Assembly (NCBI GenBank): GCA_913051655.1
Contig: CAJXHI010000001.1
Location: 62,001-126,000 of the forward strand
DNA length: 64,000 nucleotides
Source: an uncultured Alphaproteobacteria bacterium
GTDB lineage: Bacteria > Pseudomonadota > Alphaproteobacteria > Rhodobacterales > Rhodobacteraceae
Direction of reading: 5' to 3'
Notes under the pieces: generated by a model
Databases searched by the model: none
The model's input: the letters and a program-made list of their open reading frames with translations, nothing else
What the model was told of the DNA's origin: nothing
In this document: positions 9,144-19,079 of the stretch, piece by piece
Layout: each line of letters starts with the position of its first letter
Numbering within the stretch: position 1 is the stretch's first letter
Program-made: the position numbers and the translations under genes

Positions 9144-10495
9144 TGACAGGCTTTGAATTTGCGCTTTTGGGGTTTTTCCTCATGCTTGGCGCGATTTTCC
9201 TGCGGATACCAATTGCCATTTCAATGGCTGTAACTGGTTTTATCGGAAGCTGGATCATCCGAGGCAATCCAACAGCCGTTCTATCACAGATGAAAAGCAT
9301 GTCTTATGACATGTTTTCCTCCTATTCGCTGTCAATTGTACCCATGTTCCTTTTGATGGGACAATTTGCAACAAAATCAGGCATGTCAAACGCTTTGTTT
9401 GAAACTGCTTCGGACTGGCTTGGGCATCGCAAAGGTGGGGTTGCCATGGCCGCAGTTGGTGCCTGCGCTGGCTTTGGCGCGGTTTGCGGAAGCTCGCTGG
9501 CCACGGCCTCCACAATGGGGCAAGTGGCGCTGCCTGAAATGCGCAATCGGGGTTATTCAGATGCGCTTTCTACTGGAGTTCTCGCCGCAGGGGGTACTTT
9601 GGGCATTTTGATCCCACCTTCTGTCATTTTGGTAATATATTCGATTCTGACCGAACAAAACATCGTTAAGATGTTTCTAGCAGCCTTTATTCCAGGCATT
9701 CTAGCGGCACTAGGCTATATGCTGGCCGTTTCAGTTTATGTGCGTATCTATCCAAATAGTGCAACAACTGCCCCCCGCGTACCTTACGCAAAACGATTTG
9801 CGTCGCTCTTGCAAATCTGGCCGGTTGTAGTCATTTTTGGCCTTGTGATCGGTGGTATTGCAGGGGATTGGAATTGGATCAAAGATGGCGTGCAAGCGCT
9901 CTTCACTCCGACAGAAGGCGCGGCATGGGGCGTGGTGGCCACTGGCCTTTACGGACTTTGGACCGGAGGCTTAACCCGTAAAAGCTTTATCGAGTGCATC
10001 CTTTCCACTGCAACAGCATCGGCGATGATTTTTCTTATCCTGCTTGGTGCGCAGTTGTTTAACTCCTTTTTGGCTATCACACAGATGCCAAATGCCATGG
10101 CGGAGTGGATTTCCACGTCTGGCTTTACCCCAATCACTGTTTTACTCGTGATGTTACTGACCTATCTCATTTTTGGATGTGTGATGGACTCGCTCAGTAT
10201 GATCTTACTGACGATACCAATCTTTTTCCCGATCATTGAGAGCCTTGATTTTGGCATGACTGCCGAAGCAACCGCTATCTGGTTTGGTATACTTGCACTG
10301 ATTGTGGTTGAGGTCGGGCTGATAACCCCACCGGTGGGTATGAATCTTTTTATTATTAACTCTATGGCCAAAGACATTCCCATGCAAACTACCTACCACG
10401 GAGTGCTGCCATTTTTGATCACGGATATCCTGCGCGTTGCACTTTTGATCAGTTTTCCAGCAATTTCACTCTGGCTTGTATCGGCAATGTTCTAA
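9143..10495 (+). CDS. dctM: TRAP transporter large permease (DctM family)
   Basis: A 450-residue polytopic protein of the usual size, with about 11-12 hydrophobic segments. Family motifs: MGQFATKSG, AAVGACAGFGAVCGSS, AAGGTLGILIPPSVILVIY and EVGLITPPVGMNLFIIN. It is the ion-coupled transport subunit. It is translated directly after dctQ (one-base overlap) and ends the operon; the next gene-like region is a degraded remnant. Confidence 0.93.
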   Translation: MTGFEFALLGFFLMLGAIFLRIPIAISMAVTGFIGSWIIRGNPTAVLSQMKSMSYDMFSSYSLSIVPMFLLMGQFATKSGMSNALFETASDWLGHRKGGVAMAAVGACAGFGAVCGSSLATASTMGQVALPEMRNRGYSDALSTGVLAAGGTLGILIPPSVILVIYSILTEQNIVKMFLAAFIPGILAALGYMLAVSVYVRIYPNSATTAPRVPYAKRFASLLQIWPVVVIFGLVIGGIAGDWNWIKDGVQALFTPTEGAAWGVVATGLYGLWTGGLTRKSFIECILSTATASAMIFLILLGAQLFNSFLAITQMPNAMAEWISTSGFTPITVLLVMLLTYLIFGCVMDSLSMILLTIPIFFPIIESLDFGMTAEATAIWFGILALIVVEVGLITPPVGMNLFIINSMAKDIPMQTTYHGVLPFLITDILRVALLISFPAISLWLVSAMF

Positions 10496-10624
10496 CCAAA
10501 TACGTTTTGCCAGTTGCCAGCTGACATCCATAAATCCAAGCGTTGCGAACCGTGAGATATGTTTTATAGTCCAGTAAGGGCGAATTTTCCTATACCTGTC
10601 TAGAAAACTGCCATTTCTGCAAGG

Positions 10625-11176
10625 ATGGATAAACCGGATCTAAAGAGAACACGGCAGAAAGGTCGTTTTGCTAGAAAAGTCGAATGTTTGAAAATCGGCG
10701 CGAGTGAAACCTTTCACGGCGAAGGCGTTCTTGTGATCACAAAGGCACTCTTGGAAAATGGCTTGGGGGTATATTGCGGAGTATCAGGGATTGCCTATCA
10801 GTCGTTTGAAAGATGTTTTGGCCGGTGCGCAGGAGATTTTATACGAACTTGGGGTTCATTTTGAAGCCATCGCATCGCAGGCGACCGCCGCGCACTTTAT
10901 CGGCATAAACAAGAACGGCGCCATCTTTCCGCACTTCAGGAAACAGCAGCCCGTAGAGTAGAGGACAATTATGCTTTGGCAGTTGAAATTTGAATCGGCC
11001 AAAGATTGGTTAAGCGCTATTCTGACATACATGAACGAGGACAATCGAAATTACTATCCGTCCTTGGCGCCCTAGATCATCTTCAAGGGCGAGAAGATGC
11101 GGCCGATTGGATTTCGCGACTGCGGACACTGGCACTTAAAGATGAAGCCAGCGAGGAACTAATTGCCGCGTTGTAA
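10625..11176 (+). pseudogene. Remnant joining the 5' end of iorA to the 3' end of iorB (indolepyruvate ferredoxin oxidoreductase)
   Basis: From ATG 10625 the translation resembles the N-terminus of the IorA-type alpha subunit (KIGASETFHGEGVLVITKAL). A frameshift near 10760-10790 moves to another frame (GYIAEYQGLPISRLKDVL, ELGVHFEAIASQATAA). Near 10880-10900 it changes again to a frame that reads like the C-terminus of the IorB-type beta subunit (EDNYALAVEI, stop TGA at 10991, then QRLVKRYSDIHERG, LQGREDAADWISRLRTLAL, ending TAA 11174-11176). The two normal genes together would take over 3 kb, so a large internal deletion is inferred. No function is expected. Confidence 0.8.
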
Positions 11177-11379
11177 ACCATACACACCTTCACCCAAATC
11201 TAAGTACAATCGTATTACAACTTACCACTAAAGCCACTATTTTGCCCGTATCCAATCTAATATAGAAGACACACCTAAAGTAAGTTCAATTTTGATTCGA
11301 GAATGGGTGGATTGGAACCATTCATGTCTTTTGATGACACAGTTTCAGCTCTTTAATAAATCACCCTCCTACCTAAGAG

Positions 11380-12138
11380 TCAAAACATCGATCTGGAAAT
11401 TTGAGCCGCCCCTTCAGCGAGAATTTTGCGATATTCCAACAACCGCTCATACGGCATCCTGCTTTTGGGTCCATGGGTGGCAAGCGCGCCCATAAAGCGT
11501 TTTTGGGAGTCAAGCACAGGAACAGCGATAGCTACCATCCCATCCATGAATTCTTCATTATCCAACGCAAAACCACGTTTTTTAGTTAAAGCCAGTTCTT
11601 CAAGAAGGCGACCTTTTTCTGTGAGCGTATTAGCCGTTTCACCTTTAAGCCTTAGCCTATCAACAAAACCAATGCGGATCGCTTTTTTAAGGCTGGACAT
11701 AAAGATCTTACCACTTGCAGTACAATGAAACGGCACATTCGATCCGCGCGGCAACTGCACACGAAATGCCCAGTCTGTTTCAACGCGATCAAGATAATGC
11801 ATACCACTATCCTGTGGAACAACATAATTGACCGTTTCTCTGGTCTTGGCTGCTACATCTTTCAAAATCTGATGGCGTAACATATGGATGTGAGACATGT
11901 TCAAAAGTCCCGACGCCATAAGGCGAAGTCTGCGTGTTGCGCGAAATTTTTTTTCATTAGCACCTCGGATCAGAAATCCTTCGCTTTCCAAGGCCACCAA
12001 AAGACGATGGACCGTCTGATACGGGAGATCAATTTCCGCATGCACTTCTTTGGCGGAAAGCGCCTTGCCAGCAGATGCAAAGATCTCAAGAATTAAAAGC
12101 GTTCTCAAATTTGTCGCAATGCGAGAATCATTTGACAT
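11380..12138 (-). CDS. IclR-family transcriptional regulator
   Basis: A 252-residue protein with an N-terminal winged helix (LLILEIFASAGKALSAKEVH, then LPYQTVHRLLVALESEGFLI) and a C-terminal IclR effector domain (PFHCTASGKIFMSSL, DNEEFMDGMVAIAVPV, ending ILAEGAAQISRSMF). It is divergent from the GMC oxidoreductase gene with about 100 bases between them, so it probably controls the oxidoreductase-TRAP-dehydrogenase block to its right. The effector is not known. Confidence 0.9.
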   Translation of the reverse strand: MSNDSRIATNLRTLLILEIFASAGKALSAKEVHAEIDLPYQTVHRLLVALESEGFLIRGANEKKFRATRRLRLMASGLLNMSHIHMLRHQILKDVAAKTRETVNYVVPQDSGMHYLDRVETDWAFRVQLPRGSNVPFHCTASGKIFMSSLKKAIRIGFVDRLRLKGETANTLTEKGRLLEELALTKKRGFALDNEEFMDGMVAIAVPVLDSQKRFMGALATHGPKSRMPYERLLEYRKILAEGAAQISRSMF

Positions 12139-12198
12139 CAGAAATTTCCCCTTGCTTTTGAGCTTCCTTGGCTTTTAGGTTAACTTGTAGGTAAAAAC

Positions 12199-12213
12199 GA
12201 GACTAAAAATCTC
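12199..12213. promoter_or_regulatory. Short inverted repeat in the IclR/GMC divergent promoter region
   Basis: GAGA and TCTC flank seven bases in the gap between the divergent regulator and oxidoreductase genes. It could be an operator half-site pair for the IclR protein, but it is short and could be chance. Confidence 0.25.
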
Positions 12214-12236
12214 ATTAATTGAAGTATTTGACAAAA

Positions 12237-13847
12237 ATGTTTGATTTTGTTGTCATAGGTGCTGGATCAGCAGGATGTGCTGTCGCCTCTCGTCTCAGCG
12301 AGAGCGGTAAACATAGCGTCGCTGTTATAGAGGCTGGCCCCAAAGACATTAATCCATGGATACATATTCCAGTGGGTTATTTCAAAACCATGGGGGATCC
12401 AAAATCAGACTGGCAATACGTCACAGACCCAGATAATGGCCTAAATGGGCGTGCTATCCGTTGGCCACGCGGTCGCGTGCTGGGCGGATCTAGCTCAATA
12501 AACGGATTGCTTTTTGTACGAGGCCAACCGCAAGACTTCGATCATTGGCGCCAGTTAGGGAATATCGGCTGGGCTTGGGACGACGTCCTACCCGTCTTCA
12601 AACGCCTTGAGAGTTGGCACGGAGGCGACGGGGTGAACGAATCATTGCGCGGCGACAAGGGCCCGCTTGCCGTATCGCCTACCGCCGTAAAGCGTGATAT
12701 CGTCGATCATTGGATCCAATCTGCTGAAGCAGCAGGCTATCATCGCAATGACGATTACAACGGTGAAAGCCAAGAGGGTGTTGGCTACTTTCAGTTGACC
12801 CTTAATCAAGGGCAACGATGCAGTTCAGCCAAAGCCTACTTAAAACCGGCAAGGGATCGCAAAAATCTGCATGTGCTGACAGACACACAAGTGGAAAAAC
12901 TAGTGATTTGCGATGGCCGTGTGGTGCAAGTTCTGGCAAAATCTAAAGGTCAAAACATCACTTTAGACGTTTCTCACGAAGTTGTGCTCTCTGCGGGCGC
13001 TATCGGATCACCACATCTTCTAATGGTGTCCGGTATTGGTGCGGGAAAAGATTTGGCCGAATGGGGAATCCCGGTAGAACGTGATCTGCCCGGAGTAGGT
13101 CAAAACCTTCAGGACCATTTGCAAGCTCGGCCAGTTTTCAAAACAAATCTGAGCACAATCAACACCGAAGTAAAAAGCTGGGTCAGAAAAGCCATGATGG
13201 GCATTGAATATGCCATCAAACGCACAGGACCTATGACGATGGCCGCAAGTTTAGGAACCGGTTTTTTAAAAACTCACCCTGATCTTGAAACACCTGATAT
13301 CCAATTCCATATCCAACCATTCAGTGCAAATAATGCAGTCGAAGGTCCCCATCCATTTTCCGCATTTACCGCCTCTGTTCTGCAACTGCGCCCCGAAAGC
13401 ACAGGATTTTTGAAACTGAAATCTGCAGATAGCAGGGTCTATCCCTCTATTCACCCCAACTACTTGGCGACAACTAAAGATCAGACTACTATTGTACGCG
13501 GTATTCAAATCGCGCGGAAAATTGCGTCTTTTGATCCGTTAAAATCCCACATTACCGAAGAATATGCGCCGGGGCGGGATATCGCCTTTGATGATGAGCC
13601 GGGCACTTTGGAATGGGCGCGCAATACATCGGTCACAATTTATCATCCCACAGGCACATGCAAAATGGGTAATGATCCGATGAGCGTTGTTGACGCCCGC
13701 CTTAGGGTGCATGGGATCAAAGGACTGCGAGTGGCTGATGCATCTATAATGCCGAAAATCACCTCGGGGAATACCAATGCACCCTCGATCATGATCGGTG
13801 AAAAAGCATCGGATATGATTTTGGAGGACCTAAGAAACGACATTTGA
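12237..13847 (+). CDS. GMC-family FAD-dependent oxidoreductase (choline dehydrogenase-like)
   Basis: A 536-residue flavoprotein from ATG 12237 (MFDFVVIGAGSAGCAVASRL, the dinucleotide-binding motif). GMC signatures follow: RWPRGRVLGGSSSINGLLFV, SAGAIGSPHLLMVSGIG, and the C-terminal HPTGTCKMG with TNAPSIMIGEKASD. An in-frame TTG lies 18 bases upstream, but the ATG gives the normal GMC N-terminus. It oxidises an alcohol to an aldehyde; given the TRAP system, histidinol-dehydrogenase-like and alcohol dehydrogenase genes behind it, a polyol or sulfonated polyol is possible. No choline-specific partner (betaine aldehyde dehydrogenase) is seen. Confidence 0.9.
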   Translation: MFDFVVIGAGSAGCAVASRLSESGKHSVAVIEAGPKDINPWIHIPVGYFKTMGDPKSDWQYVTDPDNGLNGRAIRWPRGRVLGGSSSINGLLFVRGQPQDFDHWRQLGNIGWAWDDVLPVFKRLESWHGGDGVNESLRGDKGPLAVSPTAVKRDIVDHWIQSAEAAGYHRNDDYNGESQEGVGYFQLTLNQGQRCSSAKAYLKPARDRKNLHVLTDTQVEKLVICDGRVVQVLAKSKGQNITLDVSHEVVLSAGAIGSPHLLMVSGIGAGKDLAEWGIPVERDLPGVGQNLQDHLQARPVFKTNLSTINTEVKSWVRKAMMGIEYAIKRTGPMTMAASLGTGFLKTHPDLETPDIQFHIQPFSANNAVEGPHPFSAFTASVLQLRPESTGFLKLKSADSRVYPSIHPNYLATTKDQTTIVRGIQIARKIASFDPLKSHITEEYAPGRDIAFDDEPGTLEWARNTSVTIYHPTGTCKMGNDPMSVVDARLRVHGIKGLRVADASIMPKITSGNTNAPSIMIGEKASDMILEDLRNDI

Positions 13848-13969
13848 AGAAGTCAGCCTAAAAGAAAAACCAGTTTCGGGCAAACGAGAGAGCCCAGAAA
13901 TCCGCTGCCATAAAGCCTTCGAATGGCGGCTGGAAGACCTTAAGAAGGCTACAAAAGGGAGAATAAAAA

Positions 13970-15076
13970 TTGTTAAAACTTACCAAACTTATGAGAGAGG
14001 CTGCGTTTATTGCGGCAGGTCTTTCGATGACGGCGACGGCCGCTTTTTCTGAAAAGGTACTGCGAATCCAGTCAGTTTTGCCAACCACTGCTGATGAAGT
14101 AGTGATGCTTAAAGACTTTGGTGCTGACGTTGCAGCACTTACAGGTGGCTCCTTGACTATCGAAGTTCTGCCTGCCGGCGCAGTTGTAGGACCAAGAGAT
14201 ATCATGGATGCGGTGGACGCTGGTCTTGTTGAAGGTGGTTTCGCCTGGACTCACTACTGGGGCGGCAAACATGTCGCGGCGAACCTATTTGGCGCTCCTG
14301 TTGCGGGTGCGGGCGTTGGCCTCGATGCACTAGCATTTCTGTCATGGTTTCAATATGGCGGCGGCAAAGAGCTATATGATCGCCTTTGGGACGAAATGGG
14401 CGTGAACGTAAAGGGCTTCATGCTGCAACCAGTTGGGCCAGAAGCCTTAGGTTGGTTCCCAGAACCTATCACATCTATGGATGATTTCCGCAAAATGCGG
14501 TTCCGTGCACCTCCCGGAATGGTTGGCGCAGCCTATGCGGATATCGGTGTTCCGGCCGTTGCCATGGGTGGTGGCGATATTCTGCCTGCGCTTGAAAAAG
14601 GAACAATTGATGCTGCAGAATGGTGCTGCCCAAAGCCTGACTCTGTTTTTGGCTTTCAAAAGGTTCTGAAGCACTACTATCTTCAAGGTCTACACCAAGT
14701 TGTTGTAAACGCTGATATGTATGTTAACCGTGATTTCTACAACGGTCTAAGTGATCTCGAAAAGAAAGCTCTTGAAGTGGCGGCAAACGCATCTTTGTCA
14801 AAATCCATGTCCTATCGGATCATCGAAAATGGTAAAGCTTTGAAAGATCTCACTGACAACCACGGTGTAATTCTCGAAGACACGCCTGCAGACTATTTCA
14901 CCGAGTATATGGCAGCAGCAAAAAAAGCGCTTCAAGCCGCGGCTGACGAAAATAAGTTCTTTGCAGAAGTCTGGCAGTCACAAAAAGACTTTGCCGATAT
15001 TGCAGTACCTTTCTGGGCTGGGGCACAAGCGTCCAATGCGGGCCTCGGAAAAGCTCATGCAGACACGTTGAAATAA
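13970..15076 (+). CDS. TRAP transporter substrate-binding protein (DctP family)
   Basis: A 368-residue periplasmic binding protein. The proposed start is TTG 13970, eight to ten bases after GGGAG; ATG 13991 is an alternative that shortens the signal peptide to MREAAFIAAGLSMTATAAF. The body shows the DctP pattern (FRAPPGMVGAAYADIGVPAV, ILPALEKGTIDAAEWCCPKPD). It belongs to the subgroup often paired with fused permeases, and a fused DctQM follows. Compared with the binding protein at 7470 it is a different paralogue, so the two TRAP systems should have different ligands. Confidence 0.9.
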   Translation: MLKLTKLMREAAFIAAGLSMTATAAFSEKVLRIQSVLPTTADEVVMLKDFGADVAALTGGSLTIEVLPAGAVVGPRDIMDAVDAGLVEGGFAWTHYWGGKHVAANLFGAPVAGAGVGLDALAFLSWFQYGGGKELYDRLWDEMGVNVKGFMLQPVGPEALGWFPEPITSMDDFRKMRFRAPPGMVGAAYADIGVPAVAMGGGDILPALEKGTIDAAEWCCPKPDSVFGFQKVLKHYYLQGLHQVVVNADMYVNRDFYNGLSDLEKKALEVAANASLSKSMSYRIIENGKALKDLTDNHGVILEDTPADYFTEYMAAAKKALQAAADENKFFAEVWQSQKDFADIAVPFWAGAQASNAGLGKAHADTLK

Positions 15077-15084
15077 AGTCCGAA

Positions 15085-15113
15085 AAGTGCGGGGCCAATC
15101 TGGTCTCGCGCTT
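15085..15113 (+). promoter_or_regulatory. Intercistronic stem-loop between TRAP binding protein and fused permease
   Basis: A 12-base-pair stem (AAGTGCGGGGCC with GGTCTCGCGCTT, a few G-U pairs) lies just after the binding-protein stop and is followed by ATTTTGTG. It resembles a weak terminator or mRNA-protecting hairpin that lowers permease expression relative to the binding protein. Confidence 0.5.
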
Positions 15114-15203
15114 ATTTTGTGACAAAATGTGCAGGCGCTATTTTAGGGTACTTTTTTCAGAAAAGAAGCCCATACATGGGCAAAAGTAAGTGGGAGGAAT
15201 GGG

Positions 15204-17666
15204 ATGGCCTCAGATACGCCTAATCCCGAGGAGCTCGACATCTCAGATGAGCTTATCGCCGAAAGACGATCCGAGAGGCCGGGACATACGCCCGAAGATA
15301 TGACGCCATGGCAGCGCCCAATCACCGCTTTCATTGATGTGCTAAATTACCGCGCGGGACAGTTTTTTGCATTACTCATGGTACCACTTATCAGCGTAGT
15401 CGTTTACGAAGTGTTATCTCGGAATATTGACGCTGTACTTATCGATGCCGATTTGGGTTGGATTGGAGAAGCGCTTGGACTTGGTCCAACACTTTGGGTC
15501 TATGACACGAGCCGAATGATTAGCGGTGTATTGTTCATGGGAGCAGCGGGCTATGGTTTGATGCGTGGGGTACATATCAGGGCCGATTTTTTGTATCGAA
15601 AATGGTCTAATAAAACGCAAGCCACCGTGGACGCAACCTTATATCTGATATTTTTCATTCCATCGATGATATTTTTCACAATTGTCTCTGCTAAGTTTTG
15701 GTGGTTGGCTTATTCCACCTCAGAAACCATGCAAATCGACAGTGCGTGGGGGCCGCTTCTATGGCCTGCGCGTACTGCAATGCCACTGGGTGGGTTTTTA
15801 CTTCTTATTCAAGGTATACCGGAGATTTTCCGCGCCCTGCATAAAATGGGCAGAGACCGCGAAAGAATTTTTGTCAAAGCGCTACCTATATATATTATTC
15901 TCCTTCTTTGGTTAGTTCTTGCTGTCTTCAGCCCTGATCTTGTTCCAGGTGGAGAATGGTTTACCGATCTGATGAAGTCACGCCCCGGATTATCTAAACC
16001 AATGATTGGTTTGATCATGCTGAGCGCAATGCTCTTTGTAATTTTTATCGGGTTTCCAATCTCATTTACTTTGATTTTCCTAGCATTTATATTTGGTATT
16101 TGGGGCGCGAATTTCAAGCTCACAACGCTTCTGTTCACACTCAATACAAACTCTACAATGCTCAACGATCAGCTAATGGCGGTTCCGCTCTTCGTTCTTA
16201 TGGGAATCGTTATGGAAAGGGCTGGATTGATGGAGCGGTTGTTCGCCTCCATTCAAATGATTATGGCCCGTGTTCGTGGGTCGCTTTATATTGCTGTCTT
16301 GATAGTTTCGACGATTTTTGCAGCTGCGACTGGCATTGTTGGCGCCTCTGTGACGCTCTTAGGCATTATGGCTGGGGCCACAATGAATCGCGCTAAATAT
16401 AATGTCCAACTGGCCGCAGGCACCATTACTGCAGGTGGGACACTTGGCATTTTGATTCCGCCTTCGATCATGCTCATCGTTATGGGGCCTGTTCTAGAAG
16501 TTTCCACCCTTGACCTGTTTCGTGGAGCCTTTGTCCCTGGCGCTCTCCTGGCTAGCCTATACCTAATCTACACATTGGCCCGTTGCTGGCTAGATCCGAA
16601 CCTTGGTCCAATTCTTTCAGATGAAGACCAACCGAAAACCTCAAAATCCTATGGTGCCGAAGTCGCGCTTATATCTTTGGGGATCCTAACCATATGCAGA
16701 ATTTTTGGCATGGGTCTGAGTGGAATTTTTGGCGCGTACCTACCCTTTGGTGGGTTTTTTGTTCTCACCGCGACATTGGCTGTGTCCTATTTGGCGTATC
16801 GTCATCTAAATACTCTGCGCCTACTTGTACCACTTGCGATCATATTCCATGTCTGGGTGAGTTTTTCAAACTCTGGCCTTGTTCTTTGGCCATTTTTTTT
16901 CAGTGGTTTTGTCGTGCTTTTGGCTATCCTTGGTTCACCGATTTATCGTAGGGATGCGAAAGACAATTTTTATTTCACTTATATCTGGGATGAGTTTTTC
17001 GCAGGCCTTATGCCACCAACGATCCTGATCTCTTTTGCTCTAGGGTCGATACTACTTGGATTTGCTACGCCCGCCGAAGCGGCGGCCATGGGCGCATTTG
17101 GGGCCATCCTTCTCTCAGTAGCCTACAGAAAATTCACGTTCAACGGATTTTTCGAAAGTATGATTAAAGCGCTGGAAATCACCGTCCTAATCATGTTTTT
17201 AGTTGCGGCATCTAATTTTTTTGGCGCAGAATTTTCAACCCTTGGTACGCCAAAAATGATGACCGAAGCTTTGCTATCGCTTGATTTGTCCCCATATGCT
17301 GTCCTTATCCTAATTATGGCGCTGATCTTTCTCTTGGGTTGGCCGCTGGAATGGGTACCAATCGTGCTAATTGTTGTGCCTATCTTGCTTCCAACGGTCA
17401 TTGCATTAGACTTGGCATATTTTGACAGCACCTATGATATGCTGGTGTGGTTTGGGATTCTTGTAGCTGTCAATCTACAAACTGCTTGGTTGAGCCCGCC
17501 TGTTGCTTTATCTGCCTATTTTCTCAAAGGTGTTGTTCCAAGCTGGGACCTTAAAGATATCTACCTTGGCATGATGCAATTCATGGTTATCCAACTTATC
17601 GGGCTTGCCCTCTTATTCAGCTTTCCACAGCTTATTCTTTGGCTGCCAAAATACTTATCTGGGTGA
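15204..17666 (+). CDS. Fused TRAP transporter permease (DctQ-DctM)
   Basis: An 820-residue fusion. About residues 30-240 form the DctQ-like four-helix part after a charged, cytosolic N-terminus; from about residue 265 the DctM part begins (KPMIGLIMLSAMLFVIFIGF, MGIVMERAGLMERLF, AAGTITAGGTLGILIPPSIM, LLGFATPAEAAAMGAFGAIL, QTAWLSPPVALSAYFLKG). The DctM part is longer than in the separate-gene system because extra hydrophobic segments lie in the middle (about residues 490-590). ATG 15204 follows GTGGGAGGAATGGG. Together with the preceding binding protein it makes a complete importer. Confidence 0.92.
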   Translation: MASDTPNPEELDISDELIAERRSERPGHTPEDMTPWQRPITAFIDVLNYRAGQFFALLMVPLISVVVYEVLSRNIDAVLIDADLGWIGEALGLGPTLWVYDTSRMISGVLFMGAAGYGLMRGVHIRADFLYRKWSNKTQATVDATLYLIFFIPSMIFFTIVSAKFWWLAYSTSETMQIDSAWGPLLWPARTAMPLGGFLLLIQGIPEIFRALHKMGRDRERIFVKALPIYIILLLWLVLAVFSPDLVPGGEWFTDLMKSRPGLSKPMIGLIMLSAMLFVIFIGFPISFTLIFLAFIFGIWGANFKLTTLLFTLNTNSTMLNDQLMAVPLFVLMGIVMERAGLMERLFASIQMIMARVRGSLYIAVLIVSTIFAAATGIVGASVTLLGIMAGATMNRAKYNVQLAAGTITAGGTLGILIPPSIMLIVMGPVLEVSTLDLFRGAFVPGALLASLYLIYTLARCWLDPNLGPILSDEDQPKTSKSYGAEVALISLGILTICRIFGMGLSGIFGAYLPFGGFFVLTATLAVSYLAYRHLNTLRLLVPLAIIFHVWVSFSNSGLVLWPFFFSGFVVLLAILGSPIYRRDAKDNFYFTYIWDEFFAGLMPPTILISFALGSILLGFATPAEAAAMGAFGAILLSVAYRKFTFNGFFESMIKALEITVLIMFLVAASNFFGAEFSTLGTPKMMTEALLSLDLSPYAVLILIMALIFLLGWPLEWVPIVLIVVPILLPTVIALDLAYFDSTYDMLVWFGILVAVNLQTAWLSPPVALSAYFLKGVVPSWDLKDIYLGMMQFMVIQLIGLALLFSFPQLILWLPKYLSG

Positions 17667-17726
17667 TAGGTTCTCTTAGAGGCCCGACTCCCTCTCTGAA
17701 ATGCTCAAACTGTATATGGAGTAAAC

Positions 17727-19043
17727 ATGCGTCGTAAATATTTAAAGAAAGCGACTTTGACGTCAAAATCTGATGCGAGCGAAACAAAAGATGTCGTGCG
17801 CGCTATCTTAGACGATATCGAAGCGGGCGGGGATGCCAAAGCATTGGAATATTCTGCTAAATTTGATCAGTACGAAGGACCAATTTTATTGTCCAATGCA
17901 GATATTGAAGCTGCAATTGAATTAGTACCCGAAAAACTAAAAGCCGATATGCAGTACGCACATGAAAACGTGCGCCGCTTTGCGGAAGCCCAGAAAGCGA
18001 CCGTGGCTAATTTCGAAGTCGAAGTCGTGCCTGGCCTCATTGCCGGTCAGAAAGCCATCCCCGTAAACACCGCCGGATGTTATGTGCCAGGTGGGCGCTA
18101 TAACCACATCGCAAGCGCGATTATGACTGTCACCACTGCCAAGGTCGCAGGTTGTAATCACATCATCGCCTGCTCTCCTCCACGTGTAGGAGTTGGGATA
18201 GCACCAGCCATCATTTACGCAGCACATATTTGCGGGGCCAATAAGATACTTGCAATGGGAGGAGTGCAGGGCATCGCTTCTATGACGTATGGGCTGTTTG
18301 GATTGCCAAAGGCCAATATACTTGTGGGCCCAGGTAATCAATTTGTCGCAGAAGCCAAACGGATGCTTTTTGGACGTGTGGGCATTGATATGATCGCTGG
18401 TCCAACCGATAGCCTGATCATTGCCGATGCGAAAGCAGACCCTTTTGTTGTCGCCACAGACCTCGTCAGTCAAGCGGAGCATGGGTATAACTCTCCTGTT
18501 TGGTTAGTTACAGATGATCGGACTTTAGCGGAGGAAGTGCTTGAAATTGTGCCCAAGCTTATCGAGGACCTTCCAGAAATAAACCGCAAAAATGCCTTTG
18601 CTGCATGGCGTGATTATGCGGAGGTTATTCTTTGCAAAAACCGCGAAGATATGGTGTCTACGTCCGACGAATACGCGCCAGAACATCTCACTGTTCAGGC
18701 AGAGGATTTGGACTGGTGGCTTGACCGACTTAGCTGCTATGGTTCTCTTTTCTTAGGCGAAGAAACCACAGTGTCTTATGGTGACAAAGCTGCAGGTACA
18801 AACCATGTGCTCCCAACTTCGGGAGCAGCGTCGTATACGGGAGGACTTTCTGTTCATAAATATATGAAGATCGTCACATGGCAACGCGCCACACGCGAGG
18901 GATCAAAACCCGTAGCCCTCGCAACAGCACGGATCTCGCGGCTGGAGGGCATGGAAGGACACGCACGCGCCGCAGACGTGCGGCTTGCCAAATATTTTCC
19001 GCATGAGAACTTTGACCTTGTTGGCGTTGCAAGCGATGTTTAA
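17727..19043 (+). CDS. Histidinol-dehydrogenase-family enzyme, HpsN-like (sulfopropanediol 3-dehydrogenase candidate)
   Basis: A 438-residue HisD-fold dehydrogenase: AGCYVPGGRYNHIASAIM, LAMGGVQGIASMTYG, ILVGPGNQFVAEAKR, IAGPTDSLIIADA, SQAEHGYNSPVWLVT, SYGDKAAGTNHVLPT. It is in a catabolic, not a his-operon, context: TRAP importer before it, zinc alcohol dehydrogenase after it. HpsN, which oxidises (R)-2,3-dihydroxypropane-1-sulfonate to sulfolactate, belongs to this family and in Ruegeria pomeroyi lies beside a TRAP system and further dehydrogenases. The HpsN match is from memory of the family; another polyol is possible. Histidine biosynthesis is unlikely. Confidence 0.82.
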   Translation: MRRKYLKKATLTSKSDASETKDVVRAILDDIEAGGDAKALEYSAKFDQYEGPILLSNADIEAAIELVPEKLKADMQYAHENVRRFAEAQKATVANFEVEVVPGLIAGQKAIPVNTAGCYVPGGRYNHIASAIMTVTTAKVAGCNHIIACSPPRVGVGIAPAIIYAAHICGANKILAMGGVQGIASMTYGLFGLPKANILVGPGNQFVAEAKRMLFGRVGIDMIAGPTDSLIIADAKADPFVVATDLVSQAEHGYNSPVWLVTDDRTLAEEVLEIVPKLIEDLPEINRKNAFAAWRDYAEVILCKNREDMVSTSDEYAPEHLTVQAEDLDWWLDRLSCYGSLFLGEETTVSYGDKAAGTNHVLPTSGAASYTGGLSVHKYMKIVTWQRATREGSKPVALATARISRLEGMEGHARAADVRLAKYFPHENFDLVGVASDV

Positions 19044-19079
19044 GCACTTTCGTACTCAGTACGGCTTGGAACTTCTAAG

